64,000 bases of DNA from Methylophilus sp. (GTDB lineage Bacteria > Pseudomonadota > Gammaproteobacteria > Burkholderiales > Methylophilaceae): assembly GCA_030696695.1 (NCBI GenBank), contig JAUYRP010000002.1, forward strand, positions 295,834-359,833, in the 5' to 3' direction. This document shows positions 36,719-46,410 of this stretch, piece after piece. Below the pieces are notes generated by a model. That model saw only the letters and a program-made list of their open reading frames with translations, did not search any database and was not told where the DNA came from. Made by a program: the position numbers and the translations under genes. Each line of letters starts with the position of its first letter. Within the stretch, counting starts at the first letter, position 1.

Positions 36719-39103
36719 ATGTTGCGTAATAAAAATGTAATGGTGTTGTTTGGGTTGATTTTAGTGCTTGCACTATCGGGATGTTCTACACCCGAAGAAA
36801 AAGCAAAGGCATACTATGAAAAAGGATTAACCTTATTAGAAACGGATCCTGCCAAGGCAAAGTTAGAGTTTCAGAACGCACTTCAAATGAAGAAAGACAT
36901 GACCGAGGCGCTATATGGCCTTGCACTTGTAGCTGAGAAGCAGTCTGATTGGAAAGCATGCTTTGGACTATTGAACAAAGTACTGGACAACCAACCTAAA
37001 CATCTTGAAGCAACTGTGAAATTGGCACAATTGTTTTTGGCTGCAGGCGAAATTGAAAAAGCAAAAGATTATGCTAATCGTGTATTTGATACATCCCCAG
37101 AACACTTAGGCGCAACCATGGTGATGGCAGCGATTGATTTAAAACAAAATCAATTTGCAGCTGCCGTTGAAAAAGCCAATCAGGTATTGAAAAAAGACCC
37201 GAACAACATTGATGCTTATATGTTGTTAGCCTCTGAGAGATTTGCTCAAAAAGATTTAACAGCAGCTTTAAACTTTTTGAATCAAGGTATCAACATCAAT
37301 CCTAAGAGCATGTTGTTACAGATGTTTAAGGTGAATGTTCAGGTGGATTCTGGAGAGATAAAAAATGCAGAAAACACTTTTAAATCAATGGTAGATGCCT
37401 TACCAAATGATCTGGATTTGAGAAAAAAATACGCTGAGTTTTTATTGCAATATGGCAATACCCAAGAAGCAGAGCTACAGCTTAAAAAAATCATTGCAAT
37501 GGATGAGTCAGCTATTGAGCCCAAACTTAACTTAGTACAATTTTTGCTCAAAGTAAAAGGCCCAAAAGAAGGTAGAGACGCGCTAGAGGCATTTGTTAAG
37601 CAAGCGCCAGATAATTTTGATCTCAATTTTCATCTGGTGGATTTATATGAGGCACAAGAAGATTTACCTGCTGCCGAAAATCAACTTCGACACATCATGC
37701 AAGTTGCAGGCAATCAGCCTGAAGGTCTCAATGCAAAAGTAAAAGTAGCGACCAAATTACTTGGCAATCAAAAAAAATCTGAAGCCATGCAACTGATTAA
37801 AGAGGTTTTGGATGCAGATGCAAGAAATGTTGAAGCGCTCACAGTGAAAGCGGGTATGGCCATTGACGATATGCAGTACGAGTCTGCAATCTTGGATTTG
37901 CGCTCCGTATTAAGAGAACAGCCAAACTCAGCACAAGCCTATTACTTTATTGCGCGTGCGTATGAACTCACTGGTTCAAGTGCATTATCAGAGGAAAGTT
38001 ACAATAAAGCATTGGAGCTTAGCAAGTACGCAGCAAACTATGCAGTGCCATATGCAAAACTGCTCATGAGTAAAAACGCACTTGACCGAGCTGAACAAGT
38101 GCTACAAAACACCTTAAAACGTAACCCTAGCAACATGGCCGCAACTAGGTTGCTAGCACAAATCAACTTATCAAATGGTGACTATGCAGCCGCACAGGCG
38201 ATTGCGAACAATATTAAGCATGCATCTAACTCTAATCTAGCGGAGTTGATAGAAGCAGAAATATTAATGCGTAACGGGGATGATGCGGGTGGCATGGCAT
38301 TACTTGAAAGTGCCTATAATAAAATGCCAGAAGACACTAAGACAATTACCGCCATTGTGAAGATTCATTTGAGTAGACAGCGCCCGGATGCCGCCAAAGC
38401 TTTTTTAGACTCTGTGCTGGTCGCAAATCCTGATCATTATCAAGCCAAGTTATTGTTGGCGCAAGTGTATGATGCTGCTAATGAAACTACCAAAGCACAC
38501 GAGATTTTTGAACAAATCATCGCATTAGAGCCTCAAAAAATTGAAGCTTATCAGCAGTTAGCTTCGTCTTACGCCAAAGCGAATGACCTGTCTGCAGCAC
38601 AATCAGTGATTGAAAAAGGACTGATTGCGAATCCTAATAGTCCAGAACTCTATATGTTGCTGGCTGAGATTCATCAGTTGAATAAACAATACAAAGCAGC
38701 CATTGCAGTCTATGATCAATTGCTAGCGAAAAATCCTGCATTGCTAGTGGCACTCAATAATTACGTGAGCATCGTGGCAGATTTTGAAGCAGACCCGAAA
38801 GCGCTAGAGCAGGCATATGCACGTGCTCAAAAACTTAACAATTCTGGTATTGCAGCATTTTTAGATACAGTCGGTTGGATAAGTTACCGAGTTGGAAAAT
38901 TGGATGAAGCTGAACAGCATTTAAAACAGGCTATTTTAAAAATTCCTGATAATGCGACTTTTCACTATCATCTAGGAAAAATATATTTAGCTAAAAAAGA
39001 CCAAGTAAACGCTAAACTGAGTTTAGAAAAAGCACTATTGATTTCGAATAAGCAAGATAAAACGCTTGCTAATGAGATTTCAAAGCTACTCAATAGCGTT
39101 TAA
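36719..39103 (+). CDS. prsT: PrsT-type TPR lipoprotein of the PEP-CTERM/exosortase system
   Basis: A 794-residue predicted lipoprotein with lipobox ALSGC (Cys about 22) followed by roughly twenty tetratricopeptide repeats. The first repeat starts AKAYYEKGLTLLETDPAKA. Length, repeat count and position next to an exosortase and a secretion-type AAA ATPase match PrsT, the large TPR protein that co-occurs with exosortase A. It probably scaffolds polysaccharide export or protein sorting in the periplasm. A Shine-Dalgarno AAGGA precedes the ATG. Confidence 0.88.
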   Translation: MLRNKNVMVLFGLILVLALSGCSTPEEKAKAYYEKGLTLLETDPAKAKLEFQNALQMKKDMTEALYGLALVAEKQSDWKACFGLLNKVLDNQPKHLEATVKLAQLFLAAGEIEKAKDYANRVFDTSPEHLGATMVMAAIDLKQNQFAAAVEKANQVLKKDPNNIDAYMLLASERFAQKDLTAALNFLNQGININPKSMLLQMFKVNVQVDSGEIKNAENTFKSMVDALPNDLDLRKKYAEFLLQYGNTQEAELQLKKIIAMDESAIEPKLNLVQFLLKVKGPKEGRDALEAFVKQAPDNFDLNFHLVDLYEAQEDLPAAENQLRHIMQVAGNQPEGLNAKVKVATKLLGNQKKSEAMQLIKEVLDADARNVEALTVKAGMAIDDMQYESAILDLRSVLREQPNSAQAYYFIARAYELTGSSALSEESYNKALELSKYAANYAVPYAKLLMSKNALDRAEQVLQNTLKRNPSNMAATRLLAQINLSNGDYAAAQAIANNIKHASNSNLAELIEAEILMRNGDDAGGMALLESAYNKMPEDTKTITAIVKIHLSRQRPDAAKAFLDSVLVANPDHYQAKLLLAQVYDAANETTKAHEIFEQIIALEPQKIEAYQQLASSYAKANDLSAAQSVIEKGLIANPNSPELYMLLAEIHQLNKQYKAAIAVYDQLLAKNPALLVALNNYVSIVADFEADPKALEQAYARAQKLNNSGIAAFLDTVGWISYRVGKLDEAEQHLKQAILKIPDNATFHYHLGKIYLAKKDQVNAKLSLEKALLISNKQDKTLANEISKLLNSV

Positions 39104-39136
39104 CATTTGTATATAAAATTTAAGGTAACGCACAAT

Positions 39137-39955
39137 ATGTATGAAGATTTTTATGGTTTAAAAGAAAAGCCATTTTCAATTCAACCAGATCCAGATTTCT
39201 TATTCTTCAGCTTACGCCACAGTATGGCTTACGCTATGCTGGAGTACGGTATTCAAAATCGTGCAGGCTTTTCTGTAATTTGCGGTGAAATTGGCTGCGG
39301 TAAAACTACATTAGTACGACATTTGCTCAATAACTTAAGTGACCAGTTACAAGTCGGGATTGTTTACAACACACACAAACACATTGACGACTTGCTCGGT
39401 TGGATTATGTTGGCGTTTGGTCAACCCTATGAAGGCAAGTCTAATATTGCGTTATTTGATGCTTTTCAACAGTTTTTAATTAAAAGCTATGCAGAAGACA
39501 AAAAAGTAGTGTTAATCGTAGATGAAGCGCAAAACTTAACGGCAGATGCGCTTGAATCGTTACGGATGCTCTCAAATATTAATGCGGATAAAGATCAGTT
39601 ATTACAAATTATTCTAGTAGGTCAACCGCAATTACGTGATTTACTCAGAAGACCAGAGTTAACGCAATTTTTCCAACGAGTTTCTGTGGACTTCTTTATT
39701 CCACCGTTAGAAGATTTTGAAGTTGAGAAATATATCAATCATCGTTTGTTAATTGCGGGTAGAGATACACCGTTGTTTACTCCAGTAGCTATCAAACAAA
39801 TTGCCTCTACCACCAGAGGTATTCCGCGTAGTATCAATATCTTATGCGATACTGCGTTGGTGTATGGGTTCTCCACAGGCGCAGATAAAATTGATGTTGG
39901 ACTGATTCGTGAAGTCATCAAAGATCGAAATGACTTTGGTGTATTGGGTAGCTAA
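39137..39955 (+). CDS. Exosortase-locus AAA ATPase (ExeA-like)
   Basis: A 272-residue ATPase of the ExeA/GspA secretion type found in PEP-CTERM loci. Started at ATG 39137 it begins MYEDFYGLKEKPFSIQPDP, the exact family opening, with AAGG as ribosome-binding site. The in-frame TTG at 39107 is less likely. Walker A GEIGCGKTT lies near 46-54 and Walker B VLIVDEAQNL near 124-133. It probably powers or regulates export of the polysaccharide or of sorted proteins. Confidence 0.9.
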   Translation: MYEDFYGLKEKPFSIQPDPDFLFFSLRHSMAYAMLEYGIQNRAGFSVICGEIGCGKTTLVRHLLNNLSDQLQVGIVYNTHKHIDDLLGWIMLAFGQPYEGKSNIALFDAFQQFLIKSYAEDKKVVLIVDEAQNLTADALESLRMLSNINADKDQLLQIILVGQPQLRDLLRRPELTQFFQRVSVDFFIPPLEDFEVEKYINHRLLIAGRDTPLFTPVAIKQIASTTRGIPRSINILCDTALVYGFSTGADKIDVGLIREVIKDRNDFGVLGS

Positions 39956-40003
39956 GCTTAATAGTTACTTAAACTCTCTAATCAATCACAGATATTTTTC
40001 TAT

Positions 40004-41242
40004 ATGCCCCCACTAAACGTTCTAATTGTCTGCGAGCATGCTTCCAATGTGTTTGGTGGGGAAGCGATGTTGCCACTCAATTACTTTAGACTACTCTCGG
40101 AAACTGAACATCAGGCGTATTTAATTACACATGAACGTGTGAAATCCACCATAGAAAATATTCCAAACATTAAACACGATCATGTGTACTACATTCCCGA
40201 TACTTGGATGCATCAATTTTTGCATCGAAATGGTGGTTTTTTACCTGAACGAGTCAGGGTAGTGATAATTGGGTTTTTGATGCATTTAATCACTCAGGTA
40301 TATCAATGGAAGATCGCAAGGCGCGTGATTCGCGAAAAACAAATTGATGTAATACATGAGCCCGCGCCTGTTTCTGCAACCCAACCTTCCGCTATGTTTG
40401 GATTAGGCGTGCCAGTGATCATAGGGCCAATGAACGGAGGCATGACTTTCCCCAAAGCATTTGAATACATGTCTGGCGGATTTGAAAAAGTGGTATACAA
40501 ACTGGTTGAAGTTATCTCAACGGTATACAACCTCCTCATACCTGGTAAGTTTTTTGCAAAAATTTTGTTGGTTGCAAATGCAAGAACTGCTAAGAGTTTA
40601 CCTAGATTCACTAGGGCAGAAGTTTACGAATTGGTAGAAAATGGTGTCTTCACAAGTCGAGATGAGCCAATTTTTAATAACAAAAGCATGAATATCAACG
40701 TGTTATATGTTGGTCGGTTAGTAGATTGGAAAGCTGTAGATGTATTAATTGAGGCAGTTGGAATCACGACTAACCCAGTTAGTTTAATTATCGTGGGTAG
40801 TGGTGATATGCAAGATGCGCTGATAAAACAAGCCAGTGATCTTGGTTACCACAACATACAGTTTGTTGGCATGGTGCCACATGCCGAGGTCAATCGTTAC
40901 TATGATGAAGCTGATATATTTGTGTTGCCTAGCGTACGCGAATGCGGTGGAGCAGTGGTGCTGGAAGCGATGGCGAGAGGCCTGCCTGTGATTGCTACTA
41001 ACTGGGGCGGCCCACAAGATTACATCACTGCAGACACGGGCTTTTTAGTAGACCCAATTTCGCGCGATTATATGATCAAAGAGTTTGCAAGATTAATTGA
41101 TATGTTGGCAGTGAATCCAACGCTACGTTATCAAATGGGCCAGGCTTCAATTCAACGAGTGAAACAACACTTCATGTGGGGCGAGAAAATAAAAACCATC
41201 ATTGGTTACTATCAATATGCAATTCAGTCAGCACGCCTTTAG
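40004..41242 (+). CDS. Glycosyltransferase family 4
   Basis: A GT-B enzyme of 412 residues: N-terminal NVLIVCEHASNVFGGEA, the C-terminal donor domain VLYVGRLVDWKAVDVLIEA near 231-249, and the E-x7-E motif within VRECGGAVVLEAM (near 310). Hydrophobic stretches near 82-100 may anchor it to the membrane. It lies 49 bp after the ATPase gene. Its 3' end overlaps only the upstream in-frame extension of the exosortase frame. Confidence 0.87.
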   Translation: MPPLNVLIVCEHASNVFGGEAMLPLNYFRLLSETEHQAYLITHERVKSTIENIPNIKHDHVYYIPDTWMHQFLHRNGGFLPERVRVVIIGFLMHLITQVYQWKIARRVIREKQIDVIHEPAPVSATQPSAMFGLGVPVIIGPMNGGMTFPKAFEYMSGGFEKVVYKLVEVISTVYNLLIPGKFFAKILLVANARTAKSLPRFTRAEVYELVENGVFTSRDEPIFNNKSMNINVLYVGRLVDWKAVDVLIEAVGITTNPVSLIIVGSGDMQDALIKQASDLGYHNIQFVGMVPHAEVNRYYDEADIFVLPSVRECGGAVVLEAMARGLPVIATNWGGPQDYITADTGFLVDPISRDYMIKEFARLIDMLAVNPTLRYQMGQASIQRVKQHFMWGEKIKTIIGYYQYAIQSARL

Positions 41243-41255
41243 TTGGCAAATTTGG

Positions 41256-42800
41256 ATGAATAATATGGGTGAATCTATATATAAACGTTGGCGACTAATT
41301 TTATTTGTATTGGTCACAATCTCACTACTGTTAATTTTCAGAGATGCAATTCACGAAATACTGGCTCGGTGGACCGAAGAACGCTATAGCCATGCTCCCA
41401 TTGTATTTTTACTGGCCATTTACCTTGCTTGGATAAAACGTCACGAATTAAACGCTGAAAATACCCATGCTTGGTATGGCGTGTGGATTGTTATTTTTTC
41501 TGGATTAATACTGATTGTAGGAGAGCTAAGCGCCATTTGGACCATTGTGCAATATGCTTTGGTGTTTTTGTTGTTCGGATTTGCTTGGACGATACTAGGC
41601 GCACAAATTCGTAAAGTCACCATTCCTTTCTTACATATTCTCGTGGTTATTCCTTTGCCTTATATGCTTGATGTCATGCTATCTGGTAGGTTCCAATTAA
41701 TGTCCACAGATTTAGGGGTGAGTATTATTCGTTTGCTTGATATGTCGGTATATCAAGAAGGGAATATTATCGATTTGGGTATTTATAAGTTGCAAGTGGT
41801 AGAAGCTTGTAGTGGCCTTAACTATACTTATCCGCTGATGACCATCGGCCTAATGATGGGGTATATGTATAAAGCACCATTTTTTGCACGGTTTTTAGTC
41901 TTTATCACCACCATACCCATTAGTATTGTGATGAACAGTTTCAGAATTGCTGTAGTCGCTTTGTTTGTAAATCATTACGGTATTAAAGCAGCTGAAGGCT
42001 TCATGCATTATTTTGAAGGCTGGGTGATTTTCATTATATGTATCTGTGTATTGCTCGCAGAGGTAAAGATTATCAACCGCATTCTTGGTAAACAACGATC
42101 TCTGGCGGATTCTTTTGACTATTTAGAAGTAAAGTCAGATGCTACTGCACAACCATACAAAGCTAAAATCCATAAATTGCCTATTGTAGTAGCGTCGGTT
42201 TGTATCCTAGTGACTACGCTATCTACACTGAGTATTCATCATCGAGATGAAATTGTGCCTACAAGAGTAACCTTTGACCAATATCCACTAGAAATAGGTG
42301 GTTGGGTTGGTCGTCGACATCAGTTTCAGAATGGTGAAAATGAAGTACTGCAATTAAAAGATTATTTTCTGGCAGATTACAACCGTGCAAATACCAATGT
42401 GGGCGTGTATTTAGGTTACACAGAATCGCAACGCCGAGGGTTTGTGCCGCACTCACCCAAAGCATGTATTCCAGGAGGTGGCTGGGAAATCGCAGATACA
42501 AAATTGCACCAAGTGGATATTGTTGCTAATAAAGGCTTTAAAGTAACGCGCATGGTGATAGCAAGAGGTGAGTCAAAACAATTGATTTACTACTGGTTTC
42601 ACCAACGCGGGCGCGATTTATCTAATGAATTTCCGATGAAGTTTGCGCTACTATATGACGCCATTAAGCTTAATCGTACCGATGGCGCAATCGTCCGCTT
42701 TACAACGCCTATCTACAAATCAGAAGAAAATGCTGATGTAGTATTAACAGAGTTTATCCGCCTAAACTATCCAAAGTTTCAGCAATTTATACCAAATTAG
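41256..42800 (+). CDS. xrtA: Exosortase A fused to EpsI domain
   Basis: A membrane transpeptidase predicted to cleave PEP-CTERM sorting signals and attach proteins to the cell surface. About eight transmembrane helices carry the exosortase triad Cys185 (EACSGLNY), Arg230 (NSFRIAVV) and His251 (MHYFEGW). The C-terminal ~200 residues form an EpsI domain with HSPKACIPGGGW around Cys404. Fusion to EpsI is the XrtA architecture. The frame is open from ATG 41202, but that start would overlap the preceding gene by 41 bp, so ATG 41256 (or 41265) is preferred. Confidence 0.9.
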   Translation: MNNMGESIYKRWRLILFVLVTISLLLIFRDAIHEILARWTEERYSHAPIVFLLAIYLAWIKRHELNAENTHAWYGVWIVIFSGLILIVGELSAIWTIVQYALVFLLFGFAWTILGAQIRKVTIPFLHILVVIPLPYMLDVMLSGRFQLMSTDLGVSIIRLLDMSVYQEGNIIDLGIYKLQVVEACSGLNYTYPLMTIGLMMGYMYKAPFFARFLVFITTIPISIVMNSFRIAVVALFVNHYGIKAAEGFMHYFEGWVIFIICICVLLAEVKIINRILGKQRSLADSFDYLEVKSDATAQPYKAKIHKLPIVVASVCILVTTLSTLSIHHRDEIVPTRVTFDQYPLEIGGWVGRRHQFQNGENEVLQLKDYFLADYNRANTNVGVYLGYTESQRRGFVPHSPKACIPGGGWEIADTKLHQVDIVANKGFKVTRMVIARGESKQLIYYWFHQRGRDLSNEFPMKFALLYDAIKLNRTDGAIVRFTTPIYKSEENADVVLTEFIRLNYPKFQQFIPN

Positions 42801-42810
42801 CTCTAGAAAT

Positions 42811-42850
42811 GACATTTGATTAGTTGCTTACATAGCGACTAATCAATGTC
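42811..42850 (+). terminator. Long hairpin downstream of the exosortase gene
   Basis: GACATTTGATTAGT pairs with ACTAATCAATGTC (one bulged base) around a 13-nt loop, 11 bp after the exosortase stop. There is no U-run beyond GTTTC, so it may be a weak terminator or an RNA-stabilising structure that closes the eps transcript. Confidence 0.45.
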
Positions 42851-42935
42851 GTTTCATTGTACAATTCGATTAGAAGGTAAGATCGTCAGTGGCTGTTATT
42901 GCAGTTAGACGATTTACCATTGATATTTTATTGAT

Positions 42936-43020
42936 TGGTGCCCAAAAGAGGACTCGAACCTCCACATCTTTCGATACTAGTACCTGAAACTAGCGCGTCT
43001 ACCAATTCCGCCATTTGGGC
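42936..43020 (-). tRNA. tRNA-Leu (CAG)
   Basis: On the minus strand a full cloverleaf reads from GCCCAAATGGCGGAATTGG to the encoded CCA. The acceptor stem is GCCCAAA/TTTGGGC with discriminator A. The anticodon stem CTAGT/ACTAG holds the loop TTCAGGT, giving anticodon CAG. A long variable arm and GTTCGAGTC T-arm are present. The 85-nt length is normal for a class II leucine tRNA. Confidence 0.97.
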
Positions 43021-43059
43021 ATCCTGTACTTGCGGCGCATTTTATAGAAAGCATAATTC

Positions 43060-45585
43060 TTGTCAATTAAAAAAAGTAAACCAAGTTCGCGAGAGAACGA
43101 TCCTTACGCAAAACGTGAAGCTGCGCAATATGAAACGCCGCTCCCCAGTCGCGAACTCATTTTACAAATACTCTCTGACCAAGGCATTCCACTCAGTATT
43201 GAGCAATTGTATATTCTGCTAGATATACATGCAGATGAGCGCGAGATTTTTAGCCGTCGCTTAAATGCGATGGAGCGTGAAGGCCAAATCATACGTAATC
43301 GCAAAGGCGCGCTGTGTTTACCTGAAAAAATCCATTTAATCCCTGGCGTGGTGTTTGGCCACCCTGATGGATTTGGCTTTTTGGTACCAGATGATAAAGC
43401 GAAGCACCCAGATGATTTATTCTTAGGGCCACGCGAAATGGCGCAAGTCATGCATGGCGACCGTGCCATGGTGCGCATGGCAGGCTTAGATAGAAAAGGT
43501 CGTCCAGAGGGAAGGATTGTTGAAGTATTAGAACGTGCTAATAAAACGCTGGTAGGGCGGGTGATGCGCGGTCAAGGGGTGACCATTGTCGCTGCAGAAG
43601 ATAAGCGCATCAATCAAGATATTCTGATTCCGTATCATTTGGATATGGATGCGAAAGTAGGACAAGTGGTAGTGGTGGAGCTCACAGAGCAACCTTCTTC
43701 GCATGCTATGCCAATGGGCAAGATTGTACAGATTCTTGGTAACTATGCTGATAGCGGCATGGAAATTGAGATTGCATTGCGAAAGCATAAACTGCCCAAT
43801 GAGTTTAAGCCTGAGGCAATCAAGCAAGCAGAGAGTATTCCAAAAACAGTACAGCCTGCAGATTATAAAGGCCGCATAGATTTACGTGAATTACCGTTAA
43901 TTACCATTGATGGTGAAACTGCACGTGATTTTGATGATGCAGTATTTGCTGAGCCACAGGGCAAAGGTTGGCGCTTAGTTGTAGCAATTGCTGATGTGAG
44001 TTTTTATGTAAAGCCAGGTGATGCACTCGATAAAGAAGCTTTTGACCGCGGTAACTCTGTGTATTTTCCACGTCGTGTCATTCCCATGTTGCCAGAGGCG
44101 CTATCAAATGGCCTGTGCTCGCTGAACCCAGATGTAGAGCGCATGTGTATGGTGTGCGATATGCAAGTAGATGGTTTAGGCTTGGTGAAGCAATACAAAT
44201 TTTACCCTTCTGTGATGCGTTCAAAAGCCCGTATGACCTACACTAAGGTATATGAAATGCTGCAAAATCCAGAGGGGGAGTTAGCTCAAGAATATACTTG
44301 GTTAATGCCACACCTACAGCATTTGTATAGTGTGTATCAGTTGATGCTTAAACAACGTGAAAAACGAGGCGCTATTGAATTTGAATCATCAGAAACGATG
44401 ATGATGTTCAATGAGAATGGCAAGATAGATAAGATAGTGCCTAGCACGCGTAATGAGGCCCATAAACTCATTGAAGAATGCATGCTGGCAGCTAACGTCT
44501 GTGCAGCAGAGTTTTTAATGAAGCATGAACACCCTGCGTTGTATCGTATTCATGAAGGACCTACACCAGAGAAGTTAGAAGCTTTACGCTTATTTATGGG
44601 CGAGTTTGGTTTTGGCGTGGGCGGTGGAGAAAAACCACATGCCAAAGACTACGGTAAGTTAATGGCGCGCATCAAAGAGCGTCCAGATGCGCAACTGTTG
44701 CAGACTGTGATGTTGCGTTCTATGCAGCAAGCGGTGTATAGCCCAGATAACGCGGGCCATTTTGGCTTGGCGTATGACGCTTACGCACACTTTACCTCAC
44801 CGATTCGACGTTACCCTGATTTGCTGATACACCGCGCTATTAAAGCAGTGGTCAGTGGTGAAAAATATAATGCCAAGGATTGGCATGGCTTAGGCGCGCA
44901 CTGTTCGATGACGGAGCGTCGTGCAGATGATGCCACGCGTGATGTTACCAATTGGCTCAAATGCTTTTATATGCAGGATAAGATTGGCGAAGTGTTTGAG
45001 GGCACAGTAGCTGGCGTCACCAGTTTTGGTTTGTTTGTTGCGCTAGATGAGGTCTATGTTGAAGGCTTGCTACATGTGACGGAGTTGGGCAATGATTACT
45101 TTGTGTTTGATAAAGCGCGTCATGAAATGATGGGAGAACGCACAGGTGTGCGTTATCGCTTGGGTGACAGGCTGACCATTAAAGTGGCGCGTGTGGATTT
45201 AGAAACCAGCAAAATAGATTTTACCTTAGTGGCTAACCCGAGTAGTAAAGCTAAGCAATCTACTGACGCAGAGATTACAGACCAAGCCAGTAATCAAGCA
45301 CCCGTAGAGTTGGCACCACGTCAGAAGACCTTAACTGTGAGTAAAGCAGCATTTGACAATAGTGCAGAGCAAAAGCCAAGATCTACGCGAGCCTTAGAAA
45401 AAGCCAAGAAAGAGCGTTCAGTTGCACACAAAAGTACACCAAAACAGTCAAACGGTGCTAAATCACCGTTTGATAAATCAGGCACTAATAAAACGCGAGA
45501 CAGTCGTGCTAAATCTGGTAGCCCACCAGCAAAATCTAAAAACCGTTTAAAAGACCAAAAAAACAAAGGTAAGCCCAAGCGCTAA
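43060..45585 (+). CDS. rnr: Ribonuclease R
   Basis: A 3'-5' exoribonuclease of the RNase II family that degrades structured RNA. The 841 residues hold an N-terminal helix-turn-helix and cold-shock domains (about 25-240). The RNB domain spans about 268-600 with the catalytic metal site RDFDDAVF and the HFTSPIRRYPDL motif. An S1 domain covers about 648-730, and the tail of ~110 residues is rich in Lys/Ser/Arg. The tail resembles the RNA-feeding basic region of E. coli RNase R. Translation begins at TTG. rlmB follows 54 bp later, the usual pairing. Confidence 0.96.
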   Translation: MSIKKSKPSSRENDPYAKREAAQYETPLPSRELILQILSDQGIPLSIEQLYILLDIHADEREIFSRRLNAMEREGQIIRNRKGALCLPEKIHLIPGVVFGHPDGFGFLVPDDKAKHPDDLFLGPREMAQVMHGDRAMVRMAGLDRKGRPEGRIVEVLERANKTLVGRVMRGQGVTIVAAEDKRINQDILIPYHLDMDAKVGQVVVVELTEQPSSHAMPMGKIVQILGNYADSGMEIEIALRKHKLPNEFKPEAIKQAESIPKTVQPADYKGRIDLRELPLITIDGETARDFDDAVFAEPQGKGWRLVVAIADVSFYVKPGDALDKEAFDRGNSVYFPRRVIPMLPEALSNGLCSLNPDVERMCMVCDMQVDGLGLVKQYKFYPSVMRSKARMTYTKVYEMLQNPEGELAQEYTWLMPHLQHLYSVYQLMLKQREKRGAIEFESSETMMMFNENGKIDKIVPSTRNEAHKLIEECMLAANVCAAEFLMKHEHPALYRIHEGPTPEKLEALRLFMGEFGFGVGGGEKPHAKDYGKLMARIKERPDAQLLQTVMLRSMQQAVYSPDNAGHFGLAYDAYAHFTSPIRRYPDLLIHRAIKAVVSGEKYNAKDWHGLGAHCSMTERRADDATRDVTNWLKCFYMQDKIGEVFEGTVAGVTSFGLFVALDEVYVEGLLHVTELGNDYFVFDKARHEMMGERTGVRYRLGDRLTIKVARVDLETSKIDFTLVANPSSKAKQSTDAEITDQASNQAPVELAPRQKTLTVSKAAFDNSAEQKPRSTRALEKAKKERSVAHKSTPKQSNGAKSPFDKSGTNKTRDSRAKSGSPPAKSKNRLKDQKNKGKPKR

Positions 45586-45639
45586 TGTCGCACCTGCATT
45601 TGCAAGTATCTTTAATCTAATGAGTGAGTAAGTATCCGT

Positions 45640-46389
45640 ATGTCAGAATCCCGTATTTTATTTGGCTTTCATGCAGTTTTAAGTCGCATGCGCCAACACA
45701 GCACCAGTATTCAAGAAATTTTGATTGATCGGGATCGTGTGGATGCCCGCATGAAAGATTTGCTAAATATGGCAGAGAGTGCAGGGGTGCGTGTGATGCA
45801 AGTAGAGCGCAGCCGACTGGATGGCATGGCGGGCGTTAATGGCCGTCATCAAGGTGTCATCGCAAGAGTGGTCGACACACCCATTCCTTACAAAGATATT
45901 CATGACATTTTGGAATCTGATCTCAAAGAACCACCTTTTTTCTTGGTGCTGGACGGTGTGGAGGATCCACATAATTTGGGCGCATGTTTGCGTGTGGCTG
46001 ATGCAATGGGCGTACATGCCGTGATTGCTCCGAAAGATCGTGCGGTTGGATTGAACGCAACAGTGAGAAAAGTGGCTAGTGGTGCAGCAGAGACTGTGCC
46101 TTTTATCGCCGTGACCAATTTGGCACGCACTCTGCGTGAGCTTAAAGAGGCCGGTGTGACTGTGATTGGTACGACGATGGATGCACCTAGCTCATTACTC
46201 AATACCAAGCTGGAGGGCCCGATTGCCATAGTATTGGGCTCTGAGGGCGAGGGCATTCGCCGCTTAACGGCAGAAACGTGTGATGCCTTAGTGACGATAC
46301 CGATGTTTGGCTCTGTACAAAGTTTGAATGTAAGCGTTGCCAGTGGAATGTGTTTATATGAAATTCGCAGACAGCGTGGCTTAAGCTAA
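45640..46389 (+). CDS. rlmB: 23S rRNA (guanosine-2'-O-)-methyltransferase
   Basis: Methylates the 2'-OH of G2251 in the P-loop of 23S rRNA using S-adenosylmethionine. It is a SPOUT-fold enzyme of 249 residues. An N-terminal L30-like substrate-binding domain occupies about 1-75 ([12 protein letters not shown]). The SpoU knotted domain contains [20 protein letters not shown], the [12 protein letters not shown] loop and the C-terminal [16 protein letters not shown] motif. The rnr-rlmB order matches E. coli. Confidence 0.96.
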   Translation: MSESRILFGFHAVLSRMRQHSTSIQEILIDRDRVDARMKDLLNMAESAGVRVMQVERSRLDGMAGVNGRHQGVIARVVDTPIPYKDIHDILESDLKEPPFFLVLDGVEDPHNLGACLRVADAMGVHAVIAPKDRAVGLNATVRKVASGAAETVPFIAVTNLARTLRELKEAGVTVIGTTMDAPSSLLNTKLEGPIAIVLGSEGEGIRRLTAETCDALVTIPMFGSVQSLNVSVASGMCLYEIRRQRGLS

Positions 46390-46410
46390 CAATCACGCAT
46401 AGGATCAACT

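Noticed and set aside
42935..43222. Plus-strand ORF over tRNA-Leu and the start of rnr
   Set aside because: It is antisense to the tRNA and out of frame with RNase R, with no family similarity.
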